DNA from: RBG-16-66-20 sp049651845
GTDB taxonomy: Bacteria; Pseudomonadota; Gammaproteobacteria; Burkholderiales; SG8-39
DNA length: 28,157 nucleotides
Assembly: GCA_049651845.1 (NCBI GenBank)
Contig: JBASCW010000178.1
Coordinates: 1-28,157, forward strand
Direction of reading: 5' to 3'
Shown: positions 9,591-17,263 of the stretch, in pieces
Numbering within the stretch: the stretch's first letter is position 1
Layout of the letters: each line of letters begins with the position of its first letter
Notes under the pieces: model-generated
What the model was told of the DNA's origin: nothing
Seen by the model: the letters and a program-made list of their open reading frames with translations, nothing else
The model's database searches: none
Program-made: the position numbers and the translations under genes

Positions 9591-9607
9591 CTGGCATCCG
9601 CCTTGCG
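9591..9607 (+). promoter_or_regulatory. Sigma-54 (-24/-12) promoter for the transporter operon
   Basis: CTGGCATCCGCCTTGCG fits the sigma-54 consensus yTGGCACG-N4-TTGCw. The invariant GG (9593-9594) and GC (9605-9606) are separated by exactly ten bases. Transcription would start near 9617, leaving a leader of about 26 bases that contains AAGGAGG (9632-9638) before the ATG at 9643. A sigma-54 activator gene ends about 100 bases upstream, which strongly supports the call. Confidence 0.85.
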
Positions 9608-9642
9608 TAGAGATGCTTGGCCATTTCATCCAAGGAGGGAGC

Positions 9643-10830
9643 ATGAATCGCCTGACCGCCCTGTTCGCCGCGGCCGCGCTGGCGGGCGCCGCGAGCCTGG
9701 CCATCGCCCAGGACATCAAGATCGCGCACATCTACGACAAGACGGGCCCGCTCGAGGTCTATGCCAAGCAGACGCAGGCCGGGCTGATGCTCGGGCTGGA
9801 GTACGCCACCGGCGGCAGCATGACCGTGCTCGGCCGCAAGATCGTGGTGATCGAGAAGGACAGCCAGTTGAAGCCCGACGCGGGCAAATCGCATCTTGCC
9901 GCCGCCTTCGGCGACGACAAGGCGGACCTGGCGATCGGGCCGACCGGCTCGGGCGTGGCGCTCGCCATGCTGCCGGTGGCCGAGGAGTACAAGAAGATCC
10001 TGCTGGTCGAGCCGGCGGTGGCCGACACGATCACCGGCGCCAACTGGAACCGCTACGTGTTCCGCACCGGGCGCAGCTCGTCTCAGGACGGTATTGCGGC
10101 CGCGGTGGCGACGCCGCACAACGCGCAGATCGCGATGCTCGCGCAGGACTACGCCTTCGGTCGCGACGGCGTGAAGGCGGTGAAGGAAGCGCTCGCCGCG
10201 GTGGGCAGCAAGGCGCAGATCGTGCACGAGGAGTACGTGCCGCAGGCCACCACCGACTTCACGGCGCCCGCGCAGCGCATGTTCGACGCGCTCAAGGACA
10301 AACCGGGCACCAAGATCATCAGCATCATCTGGGCCGGGCCGCACCCGCTCGCCAAGCTCGCCGATCTCAAGCCCGAGCGCTACGGCATCCAGCTCGCGCC
10401 CGGCGGCAACATCCTGCCGGTGATGAAGGGCTGGAAGGACTTCGCCGGCATCGAGGGCGCGATCTACTACTACTACGGCTTCCCGAAGAACAAGGTCAAC
10501 GACTGGATGGTCACCGAGTACCGCAAGCGCTACGGCGGCACGCCGCCCGATTTCTTCGTCGCCGGCGGCATGGCGGCCGGCGTGGCGGTGGTCGAGGCGA
10601 TCAAGAAGGCCGGCGGCACCGACACCGAGAAGCTGATCGCGGCGATGGAGGGCATGAGCTTCGAGACGCCCAAGGGCACGATGACCTTCCGCAAGGAAGA
10701 CCACCAGGCCATGCAGTCGATGTACCACTTCCGCATCAAGAAGTCGCAGGCCAGTGAGTGGGACCTGCTGGAGCTGGTGCGCGAGATTCCGGCCAAAGAA
10801 ATTCCCCTTCCGATCCGCAACAAGCGCTAG
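9643..10830 (+). CDS. LivK-like periplasmic substrate-binding protein of a HAAT-family ABC transporter
   Basis: A 395-residue type I periplasmic binding protein of the branched-chain amino acid (LivJ/LivK) class. A Sec signal peptide covers residues 1-22 with cleavage after A-I-A, and the mature protein begins with the typical I-K-I-A-H-I-Y-D-K-T-G-P-L strand-loop. ATG at 9643 was preferred over the in-frame ATG at 9613 because it has an excellent Shine-Dalgarno (AAGGAGG at 9632-9638), it is directly followed by the signal peptide, and 9613 lies at or before the expected transcription start. Proteins of this class bind amino acids, amides, urea or aromatic/organic acids; the ligand cannot be told from sequence. 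First gene of the sigma-54 operon. Confidence 0.92.
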   Translation: MNRLTALFAAAALAGAASLAIAQDIKIAHIYDKTGPLEVYAKQTQAGLMLGLEYATGGSMTVLGRKIVVIEKDSQLKPDAGKSHLAAAFGDDKADLAIGPTGSGVALAMLPVAEEYKKILLVEPAVADTITGANWNRYVFRTGRSSSQDGIAAAVATPHNAQIAMLAQDYAFGRDGVKAVKEALAAVGSKAQIVHEEYVPQATTDFTAPAQRMFDALKDKPGTKIISIIWAGPHPLAKLADLKPERYGIQLAPGGNILPVMKGWKDFAGIEGAIYYYYGFPKNKVNDWMVTEYRKRYGGTPPDFFVAGGMAAGVAVVEAIKKAGGTDTEKLIAAMEGMSFETPKGTMTFRKEDHQAMQSMYHFRIKKSQASEWDLLELVREIPAKEIPLPIRNKR

Positions 10831-10857
10831 AAGAGGACAACCAGGGCAGGAGTTGAC

Positions 10858-11637
10858 GTGGCAGGCGTCCACCCTGTCCTGGAAACGCGCGACCTGACGA
10901 TCCGCTTCGGCGGCCACGTCGCGGTGGACGCGGTGAGCTGCCGCTTCGAGCCGGGCACGCTCACCGCGATCGTCGGCCCCAACGGCGCGGGCAAGACCAC
11001 CTACTTCAACCTGATCTCGGGGCAGCTGCCCGCCTCCGAGGGCCAGGTGCTGCTCTACGGTGAGGACGTGACGCGCGCGAGCGCGCCGGTGCGCTGCCGC
11101 AAGGGCATGGGGCGCGCGTTCCAGCTCACCAATCTGTTCCCCAGCCTCACGGTGCTGGAGAACGTCCGGCTCGCGGTGCAGGCGCGCGCCGGGCTGGGCC
11201 TCAACCTCGCCTCGATGTGGGCGAGCCACATCGAGCTCATCGAGCGCGCCGAGCATTGCCTGGAGCGCGTCGCGCTCGCAGAGCGCCACGAGACGCTCGC
11301 CTCTGCGCTGTCGCACGGCGACCAGCGCAAGCTCGAGGTGGCGATCCTGCTCGCGCTCGAGCCCGAGATCTTCATGTTCGACGAGCCCACCGCCGGCATG
11401 AGCGTGGACGAGGTGCCGGTGATCCTGGACCTGATCCACGAGATCAAGGCGGCCAAGGACAAGACCGTGCTGCTGGTCGAGCACAAGATGGACGTGGTGC
11501 GGTCCCTGGCCGACCGCATCATCGTGCTGCACCAGGGCCAGCTGGTCGCCGACGGCGAGCCCGCGGCCGTGATCGCCTCGCCCGTGGTGCAGGAAGCCTA
11601 TCTGGGCGTCGTGAAGGAGGACCCGGCGCGTGGCTGA
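10858..11637 (+). CDS. LivG-like ABC transporter ATPase
   Basis: A 259-residue nucleotide-binding subunit. Walker A G-P-N-G-A-G-K-T-T is at 40-48, Walker B I-F-M-F-D-E-P-T near 171-178, and the signature reads L-S-H-G-D-Q at 151-156, the relaxed form typical of LivG rather than L-S-G-G-Q. The start is GTG with a CAGGAG Shine-Dalgarno seven bases upstream. It follows the binding-protein gene by 27 bases and overlaps the second ATPase gene by eight bases. It works on the cytoplasmic face, pairing with the LivF-like subunit to drive import. Confidence 0.94.
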   Translation: MAGVHPVLETRDLTIRFGGHVAVDAVSCRFEPGTLTAIVGPNGAGKTTYFNLISGQLPASEGQVLLYGEDVTRASAPVRCRKGMGRAFQLTNLFPSLTVLENVRLAVQARAGLGLNLASMWASHIELIERAEHCLERVALAERHETLASALSHGDQRKLEVAILLALEPEIFMFDEPTAGMSVDEVPVILDLIHEIKAAKDKTVLLVEHKMDVVRSLADRIIVLHQGQLVADGEPAAVIASPVVQEAYLGVVKEDPARG

Positions 11638-12355
11638 GGCGCTGCTCACGCTGGCCGGCGTGCACACGCACATCGGCCGCTACCACATCCTGCAGGGCGT
11701 GGATTTCGCGGTGCCGCGCGGCGAGCTGACGATGCTGCTCGGCCGCAACGGCGCGGGCAAGACCACCACGCTGCGCACGATCATGGGCCTATGGCAGGCC
11801 TCGGCGGGCGCGATCCGCTTCGAGGCGGGCGATATCACGCGCGCGGCGACGCCCGACATCGCCAATCTCGGCATCGCCTACGTGCCCGAGTCTATGGGCA
11901 TCTTCGCCGGCCTCACGGTGCGCGAGAACCTCGCGCTCGCCGCGCGCCGCGGCGCGCCGGACCCGGCGCGGCTGGACTGGATCTTCCGCTACTTCCCGCC
12001 CATCAAGACCTTCTGGGAACTGCCCGCAGGCAACCTCTCGGGCGGCCAGAAGCAGATGCTCGCGATCTCGCGCGCGATCGTCGAGCCGCGCAAGCTCGTG
12101 CTCATCGACGAGCCGACCAAGGGCCTGGCGCCCGCGATCATCAACAACCTGATCGCGGCGCTCGCCGAGCTCAAGAAGACCGACACCACGATCCTCATGG
12201 TGGAGCAGAACTTCCACGCCGCCCGCTCGCTCGGCGACGCGGTGGTGGTGATGGACTCCGGGCGCATCGTCCATGCCGGGCGCATGGCCGCGCTCGCCGC
12301 CGACGAGGTGCTGCAGACCAGGCTGCTCGGCTTGTCGCTGGAGGCGCACCAGTGA
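11630..12355 (+). CDS. LivF-like ABC transporter ATPase
   Basis: A 241-residue nucleotide-binding subunit with Walker A G-R-N-G-A-G-K-T-T at 38-46, signature L-S-G-G-Q at 136-140, Walker B L-V-L-I-D-E-P-T around 156-163, and the LivF-typical T-K-G-L-A-P just after it. The GTG start lies inside the end of the LivG-like gene (eight-base overlap) with a GAAGGAGG ribosome site at 11613-11620. Its own stop overlaps the permease start by four bases (GTGA), indicating translational coupling. Confidence 0.94.
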   Translation: MAEALLTLAGVHTHIGRYHILQGVDFAVPRGELTMLLGRNGAGKTTTLRTIMGLWQASAGAIRFEAGDITRAATPDIANLGIAYVPESMGIFAGLTVRENLALAARRGAPDPARLDWIFRYFPPIKTFWELPAGNLSGGQKQMLAISRAIVEPRKLVLIDEPTKGLAPAIINNLIAALAELKKTDTTILMVEQNFHAARSLGDAVVVMDSGRIVHAGRMAALAADEVLQTRLLGLSLEAHQ

Positions 12356-13347
12356 GCGCGGCGCGCGCGCGCCTGCGCGGTGACTGGATCCCGCCCGCGC
12401 TGATCGGCGCGATCGCGCTCGGCGCGCTCGCGGCGATCGGCAATCCCTCAACCTGGCTCACGCTCACCATCGCCGGCCTGGCGATGGGGCTGCTGGTGTT
12501 CCTCATGGCCTCCGGGCTCACGCTCGTGTTCGGCCTGATGGACGTGATGAACTTCGCGCACGGCCTGTTCATCGCCATCGGCGCCTATGTCGCCGCCACC
12601 ATGGTGAAGCTCGCCGCCGGCGCGGCCGGCGCCGACAGCTTCGCGTCGAACCTCGCCGCTATCGCGCCGGCGGTGCTCGCGGCGATCCTGGTCGCCGGCC
12701 TGCTCGGCCTCGCCTTCGAGCGCATCATCATCAAGCCGGTCTACGGCCAGCACCTCAAGCAGATCCTCATCACCACCGGCGGCATGATCGTTGCCGAGCA
12801 GCTGATCCACGTGCTCTGGGGGCCGGACCTGATCCCGCTGCCGCGGCCGGCGACGCTGCGCGGCTCGTTCCTGATCGGCGACATGGCGATCGAGAAGTTC
12901 CGGCTGATCGCCGTGGTGATCGGGCTGGCGGTGTTCGCGGCCATGCTGCTGCTGCTCAACCGCACCAAGATCGGCCTGCTGATCCGCGCGGGCGTCGAGA
13001 ACAAGGAGATGGTCGAGGCGATGGGCTACCGCGTGCGGCGCCTGTTCGTCGCGGTGTTCGTCGCCGGCTCCGCGCTCGCGGGCCTGGGCGGCGCGCTCTG
13101 GGGCATGTACCAGGAGCAGGTCACGGTGCACATCGGCGCCAGCATGATGGTGCTGATCTTCATCGTCATCATCATCGGCGGACTGGGCTCGGTCGGCGGC
13201 TGCTTCGCCGGCGCACTGCTGGTGGGCCTGGTGGCGAACTACGTCGGCTACCTCTCGCCCAAGATCGCGCTCGGCTCCAACATCCTGCTGATGGTGATCA
13301 TCCTGCTGTGGCGGCCGCAGGGCCTCTACCCGGTGAGCAAGCAGTAG
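12352..13347 (+). CDS. LivH-like ABC transporter permease
   Basis: A 331-residue, strongly hydrophobic inner-membrane protein with about eight or nine helices. It has the LivH family features: an early G-L-T-L-V-F-G-L-M-D-V-M-N-F-A-H-G segment (about residues 55-72) and, near the end, an I-I-I-G-G-L-G-S-V-G-G motif that contacts the ATPase. GTG at 12352 was chosen because it overlaps the LivF-like stop and gives a normal family length; the frame is open far upstream only as a shadow of the ATPase gene. One half of the heterodimeric membrane channel. Confidence 0.92.
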   Translation: MSAARARLRGDWIPPALIGAIALGALAAIGNPSTWLTLTIAGLAMGLLVFLMASGLTLVFGLMDVMNFAHGLFIAIGAYVAATMVKLAAGAAGADSFASNLAAIAPAVLAAILVAGLLGLAFERIIIKPVYGQHLKQILITTGGMIVAEQLIHVLWGPDLIPLPRPATLRGSFLIGDMAIEKFRLIAVVIGLAVFAAMLLLLNRTKIGLLIRAGVENKEMVEAMGYRVRRLFVAVFVAGSALAGLGGALWGMYQEQVTVHIGASMMVLIFIVIIIGGLGSVGGCFAGALLVGLVANYVGYLSPKIALGSNILLMVIILLWRPQGLYPVSKQ

Positions 13348-13357
13348 CAGCCCGATC

Positions 13358-14422
13358 ATGATCACTACGCTCCTTTCCGGCGACAAGCCGCGCAGCCTGC
13401 TCCTTGCCGCGATGCTGGCGGCGATCCTCGTCGCGCTCGCGCTCGCGCCGTTCCTCTTCCCCGGCACGCGGCCGCTCGACGTCGCCGCCAAGGTCTGCGT
13501 CTTCATCCTGCTGGTGGCGAGCTACGACCTCCTGCTCGGCTATACCGGCATCGTGTCGTTCGCCCACACCATGTTCTTCGGCATCGGCGGCTACGGCGTG
13601 GCGATCGCGCTTTCGCGAATGGAGGTGGGCTGGGGCGCGATCGCGCTCGGCGCGGCGGCAGCGGTGGCGCTATCGCTCGCGCTGTCGTTCGTGATCGGCC
13701 TGTTTTCGCTGCGCGTGAAGGCGATCTTCTTCGCCATGATCACGCTGGCGGTGGCCTCGTTCTTCGCCATCCTCGCTTCGCAGCTCTCCAATATCACCGG
13801 CGGCGAGGACGGCATCACCTTCAAGGTGCCCGAGCTGCTGCGCCCGGCCTACCGGCTGCTCGAAGAACCGTTCCTCGGTACGACTCTGGGCGGGCGCTTC
13901 ATCACCTACTACCTCGTCTTTTTCGCCTCGCTCGCGCTTTTCCTCGCCCTCCTGCGGGTGGTGAACTCGCCCTTCGGCCGCGTGCTGCTCGCGATCCGCG
14001 AGAACGACTTTCGCGCCGAGGCGCTGGGCTACCGCACCGTCATCTACCGCACGATCGCCAACTGCCTCGGCGCCGTGGTGGCCACGCTCGCGGGCGTCCT
14101 CTACTCGCTCTGGCTGCGCTACACCGGGCCGAATACCACGCTCGACTTCGCGATCATGATCGACATCCTGCTGATGGTGGTGATCGGCGGTATGGGCACG
14201 ATGTACGGCGCGGTCATCGGCGCTGCGCTGTTCGTGGTCGCGCAGAACTACCTGCAGCAGGCGATGAAGGCGCTCTCGGACAGCCTGCAGGGGCTGCCGC
14301 TGCTGCCGGATCTCTTCCATCCGGACCGCTGGCTGCTCTGGTTCGGCGTGCTGTTCGTGCTGTCGGTTTACTTCTTCCCGCACGGCGTCGTCGGCCAGCT
14401 GCGCGCGAGGGCGAAGGCATGA
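13358..14422 (+). CDS. LivM-like ABC transporter permease
   Basis: A 354-residue inner-membrane permease of the LivM family. The N-terminal region has two helices, then the conserved L-L-G-Y-T-G-I-V-S-F-A-H block (about residues 60-71) and, in the C-terminal half, the R-E-N-D-F-R-A-E-A-L-G-Y coupling loop and G-G-M-G-T-M-Y-G motif. It forms the channel with the LivH-like subunit. The start follows the LivH-like stop by ten bases; the stop overlaps the hydrolase start by four bases (ATGA), tying the hydrolase to the transporter operon. Confidence 0.93.
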   Translation: MITTLLSGDKPRSLLLAAMLAAILVALALAPFLFPGTRPLDVAAKVCVFILLVASYDLLLGYTGIVSFAHTMFFGIGGYGVAIALSRMEVGWGAIALGAAAAVALSLALSFVIGLFSLRVKAIFFAMITLAVASFFAILASQLSNITGGEDGITFKVPELLRPAYRLLEEPFLGTTLGGRFITYYLVFFASLALFLALLRVVNSPFGRVLLAIRENDFRAEALGYRTVIYRTIANCLGAVVATLAGVLYSLWLRYTGPNTTLDFAIMIDILLMVVIGGMGTMYGAVIGAALFVVAQNYLQQAMKALSDSLQGLPLLPDLFHPDRWLLWFGVLFVLSVYFFPHGVVGQLRARAKA

Positions 14423-15258
14423 GCGGCGAATCGCGCTACTTCGAATGCGCCGGCCGCGAGATCCATTGCACGCTGTGGGGCGCCGAGCACGCCCCCGCGG
14501 TGGTCGCCTGGCACGGCCTGGCGCGCACCGGGCGCGACATGGATGCCGTCGCCGGGCACCTGGCCACGCGCTACCGCGTGATCTGCCCTGACACCCTGGG
14601 CCGCGGCCTGTCGCAATGGAGCCCGGCGCCCGAGCGCGAATACTGCCTCGAGTTCTACGCGCAGATCGCCGTCTCGCTGCTCGGGCAGCTCGGCGTGCGT
14701 GAGGCCGCCTGGCTCGGCACCTCGATGGGCGGCGCGCTCGGCATCCACCTGGCCGCGGGCGCGCTCAAGGGCCGCATCCGGCGCCTGATCCTCAACGACA
14801 TCGGGCCGCAGCTGGGCGAGGCGGCGGTGGCGCGCATCCGTGCCTACGCCGGCAGTCCGCCCGAGTTCGAGCGCGTGAGCGAGCTCGAGGCCTATTTCCG
14901 CACGGTCTACAAGCCCTACGGCTGGCTCTCGGACGCGCAGTGGCGGCTGCTCACCGAAACGTCCACGCGGCGCACCGCTTCAGGCAAGGTGACGCCGCAT
15001 TACGATCCGAAGATGGTGCTGCAGTTCACGCACCACCCGCGCGACTACGACCAGTGGGAGGCCTGGGACGCGATCGGCGTGCCGACGCTGTGCCTGCGCG
15101 GCGAGACCTCGGACCTGCTGCTGCCGGAGGTGGCCGAAGCGATGCGCTCGCGCGGCCCGCGCGCGGTGGTGGTGACCATTCCGGGGTGCGGGCACGCGCC
15201 CGCGCTGAACGTGCCCGAGCAGTTCGCGCTGGTCGAGCGCTTCCTGAACGGACGCTAG
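14419..15258 (+). CDS. Alpha/beta hydrolase, last gene of the sigma-54 transporter operon
   Basis: A 279-residue alpha/beta-hydrolase-fold protein. The nucleophile elbow is G-T-S-M-G-G with Ser102; the other likely triad members are Asp232 (G-E-T-S-D) and His259 (G-C-G-H-A-P). The oxyanion region is W-H-G-L-A near 31-35. A cap segment of about 60-80 residues lies between. There is no signal peptide, so it acts in the cytoplasm. Its start overlaps the LivM-like stop, so it probably acts on the imported compound: ester, amide, lactone or C-C bond hydrolysis are all possible for this fold. It ends five bases from the convergent small gene at 15264. Confidence 0.92.
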   Translation: MSGESRYFECAGREIHCTLWGAEHAPAVVAWHGLARTGRDMDAVAGHLATRYRVICPDTLGRGLSQWSPAPEREYCLEFYAQIAVSLLGQLGVREAAWLGTSMGGALGIHLAAGALKGRIRRLILNDIGPQLGEAAVARIRAYAGSPPEFERVSELEAYFRTVYKPYGWLSDAQWRLLTETSTRRTASGKVTPHYDPKMVLQFTHHPRDYDQWEAWDAIGVPTLCLRGETSDLLLPEVAEAMRSRGPRAVVVTIPGCGHAPALNVPEQFALVERFLNGR

Positions 15259-15263
15259 AAGAA

Positions 15264-15443
15264 TTACTTCTTCGTGTGCGCGGCCTGGTCGGCGCGGCCG
15301 CGGTGCTTGCCGCGCGCGATCGCGCCCTTGCGCAGTTCGGAGCCGAAGTTGAAGCTGTTGGTGCCGGCGGCCTTGGCCGCCTCGCGCATGCGCTGCTCGG
15401 CGATGGATTCGTTCTTCAGCGTGGAGCCGTACTTCCGTTTCAT
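15264..15443 (-). CDS. Small basic protein of unknown function (59 aa)
   Basis: An uninterrupted 59-codon frame beginning ATG-AAA-CGG and ending AAG-AAG-TAA, 21 bases downstream of tatC on the same strand. The product starts M-K-R-K-Y-G-S, has an Ala/Glu/Lys-rich helix-like middle, an N-S-F-N-F-G-S segment and a basic C-terminus rich in Arg, Lys and His. Codon use is GC-rich at third positions like its neighbours, and there are no low-complexity features typical of shadow frames. I do not recognise the family. A nucleic-acid-binding or ribosome-associated role is possible from the charge, but this is only a guess. The Shine-Dalgarno is poor. Confidence 0.6.
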   Translation of the reverse strand: MKRKYGSTLKNESIAEQRMREAAKAAGTNSFNFGSELRKGAIARGKHRGRADQAAHTKK

Positions 15444-15464
15444 GGGTGCGTTCCGGTCGGTTCG

Positions 15465-16223
15465 TCAGGGCAAGGGGCGCGATTCTACCCGATCTTCCGC
15501 CCGCGGGCGGGGCACGATGAAGCGCGCGAGCAGCAGCCCCGCCTCGTAGAGCAGGCACATCGGCACCGCGAGCATGAACTGCGACAGCACGTCGGGCGGG
15601 GTCACCACGGCCGCCACCACGAAGGCGCCGACGATCACGTAGGGCCGTATGTCACGGAGCCTGTCCAGGCCGACCACCCCCGAGCGCACCAAGATCACCA
15701 CCACGATCGGGATCTCGAAAGTCACCCCGAAGGCGAGGAACATGGTGATCACGAAGCTGAAGTAGGCCTCGATGTCGGGCGCCGGCGTGATCGACTTCGG
15801 CGCGAAGCCGTGGATGAAGGTGAACACCTGGCCGAACACGAAGTAGTAGCAGAACGCCACGCCGAGCAGGAACAGCAGCGTGCTGGCGATGATGATCGGC
15901 GCGGCGAGCTTCTTCTCGTGCTCGTACAGGCCCGGCGCGACGAAGGCCCAGGCCTGGTACAGCACATAGGGCAGCGCCACCATGAAGGCGACCAGCGCCG
16001 AGACCTTGACCGGCACCATGAACGGCGTGATCACGCCGGTGGCGATCATCTTGGCGCCTTCGGGCAGCGCCTGCATCAGCGGAGCGGCGAGGAAGTCGTA
16101 GATCGTGCCGGCGCCGGGCCAGGCGAACGCGAACACCGCGAACAACACCAGCACCGCGCCCGCGGCGCGCACCAGGCGTTCGCGCAGCTCGACCAGGTGC
16201 GAGATGAAGGTGTCCTGCTGCAA
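15465..16223 (-). CDS. tatC: Sec-independent protein translocase TatC
   Basis: A 252-residue polytopic membrane protein with six predicted helices. Conserved TatC features are the N-terminal S-H-L-V-E-L-R-E-R-L (residues about 8-17), the first periplasmic loop, and the F-G-V-T-F-E-I-P motif near residue 170. TatC recognises twin-arginine signal peptides with TatB and recruits TatA. The start appears to be TTG at 16223, two bases after the tatB stop; alignment with the usual TatC N-terminus and a GAGAAGG element about 12 bases upstream support it, and there is no ATG nearby in frame. Confidence 0.96.
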   Translation of the reverse strand: MQQDTFISHLVELRERLVRAAGAVLVLFAVFAFAWPGAGTIYDFLAAPLMQALPEGAKMIATGVITPFMVPVKVSALVAFMVALPYVLYQAWAFVAPGLYEHEKKLAAPIIIASTLLFLLGVAFCYYFVFGQVFTFIHGFAPKSITPAPDIEAYFSFVITMFLAFGVTFEIPIVVVILVRSGVVGLDRLRDIRPYVIVGAFVVAAVVTPPDVLSQFMLAVPMCLLYEAGLLLARFIVPRPRAEDRVESRPLP

Positions 16224-16225
16224 GG

Positions 16226-16591
16226 CTAGGCGGCCTTCTCGGGCAGCTTCGGCGGCGCGGCATCCGCGGGCGCCGGCTCCGCGGCGGCCGGCACAGGGTC
16301 GGCAGTCGCGCTCGCGGCCGTTGCATTGAGTTCGCTCTCGGTCTTGTTGAGCTCGCTCTGCACCGAGCTCTCGAAGCCGCTCGCCGCCTGCTGTACCGTG
16401 TCCTTCATCTTGCGCAGTTCCTCGAGCTCGACTTCGCGGTTGATGTCCGCCTTGACGTCGGCGACGTAGCGCTGCAGCCGACCGGCCAGATGCCCGAGCG
16501 TGCGCGCGACGCGCGGCAGGCGCTCGGGGCCGATCACGACCAGCGCGACCAGGCCGATGACGAGCATTTCCGAGAAGCCGATGTCGAACAT
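16226..16591 (-). CDS. tatB: Sec-independent protein translocase TatB
   Basis: A 121-residue protein with the TatB pattern: M-F-D-I-G-F-S-E-M, one membrane helix (about 8-22), the V-I-G-P-E-R-L-P hinge, an amphipathic helix, then an acidic/Ala-Pro-rich tail. It forms the receptor complex with TatC. ATG at 16591 was chosen instead of an in-frame start six codons upstream because the canonical TatB N-terminus M-F-D-I-G begins there. Separated from tatA by a 70-base gap that contains a hairpin. Confidence 0.96.
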   Translation of the reverse strand: MFDIGFSEMLVIGLVALVVIGPERLPRVARTLGHLAGRLQRYVADVKADINREVELEELRKMKDTVQQAASGFESSVQSELNKTESELNATAASATADPVPAAAEPAPADAAPPKLPEKAA

Positions 16592-16607
16592 GGGGGTCCT
16601 GAGAAGC

Positions 16608-16627
16608 AAAAGGCGCCCGCAGGCGCC
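16608..16627 (-). terminator. GC-rich hairpin with short T run between tatA and tatB
   Basis: On the minus strand GGCGCC-TGCG-GGCGCC is followed by TTTT, about 35 bases after the tatA stop and about 17 bases before tatB. It could act as a partial terminator that lowers tatB/tatC transcription relative to tatA. The stem is only six base pairs and the T run is short, so this is tentative. Confidence 0.4.
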
Positions 16628-16661
16628 CTAGGATGTGCCGGCCGAGGCGGCGCGCTTCCGG

Positions 16662-16892
16662 CTACGCCTTGGTCTCGGTCTTGGCCTTGACCTCGCCCTC
16701 GACCGTCTTGCCGGTCACCTGCGGCGCCGCACCCGCGTCGGCAGCCTTGTCGCCGCCCTCGCGCATGCCGTCCTTGAAGCCGCGCACCGCGCCGCCGAGA
16801 TCCGCGCCGATGTTGCGCAGCTTCTTGGTGCCGAACACCAGCATCACGATCACCAGGACGATCAGCCAATGCCAGATGCTGAACGAGCCCAT
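16662..16892 (-). CDS. tatA: Sec-independent protein translocase TatA
   Basis: A 76-residue protein with one N-terminal membrane helix (about 6-20), the F-G-T-K-K-L hinge at 20-25, an amphipathic helix ending near G-F-K-D-G-M, and a charged Ala/Lys/Glu tail. TatA oligomers form the protein-conducting part of the twin-arginine translocase. It lies 8 bases after hinT, so tatABC seems to be carried as the tail of the histidine operon. Confidence 0.97.
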   Translation of the reverse strand: MGSFSIWHWLIVLVIVMLVFGTKKLRNIGADLGGAVRGFKDGMREGGDKAADAGAAPQVTGKTVEGEVKAKTETKA

Positions 16893-16900
16893 ATTGCCTC

Positions 16901-17263
16901 CTATCTCTTCCTGTAAATCATCGGCCCGACCGGATCCGGACCCCCGATGACGTGCATGTGGACATGATACACCTCCTGATGTCCCACCCGCCCCGTGTTG
17001 ATGATGGCGCGAAAGCCGTCGGCCGCGCCCGCCTTGCGGGCCAGCGTCCCCGCCAGCGCCAGCATCTTGCCGTAGGCCGCGTGATGCTCCATGCCGCCGT
17101 CGTACAGTGTCGGCACGTGCGCCTTGGGGATGATCAGGAAATGCACCGGCGCCTGCGGCCGCACGTCGTGGAAAGCCAGCACCTCCTCGTCCTCGTGCAG
17201 CTTGCTCGCGGGAATCGCGCCCGCGACGATCTTGCAGAAGATGCAGTTCGGGTCGGACTTCAC
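16901..17263 (-). CDS. hinT: HIT-family purine nucleoside phosphoramidase (HinT-like)
   Basis: A 120-residue histidine-triad protein. It opens with the C-I-F-C-K-I-V-A-G-x-I-P signature and carries H100-V-H102-M-H104-V, where the middle histidine is the expected catalytic residue. HinT enzymes hydrolyse AMP-lysine/AMP-phosphoramidates in the cytoplasm. The start overlaps the hisE stop by four bases. Placement between hisE and tatA is, as I recall, usual in betaproteobacteria and does not imply a role in histidine synthesis. Confidence 0.96.
   Translation of the reverse strand: MKSDPNCIFCKIVAGAIPASKLHEDEEVLAFHDVRPQAPVHFLIIPKAHVPTLYDGGMEHHAAYGKMLALAGTLARKAGAADGFRAIINTGRVGHQEVYHVHMHVIGGPDPVGPMIYRKR

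Noticed and set aside
15258..15273. GAAGAA-TTAC-TTCTTC inverted repeat at the convergent junction of hydrolase and small gene
   Set aside because: Six weak A/T-rich pairs without a T run; too weak to call as a terminator, and it overlaps the lysine codons and stop of the small gene.
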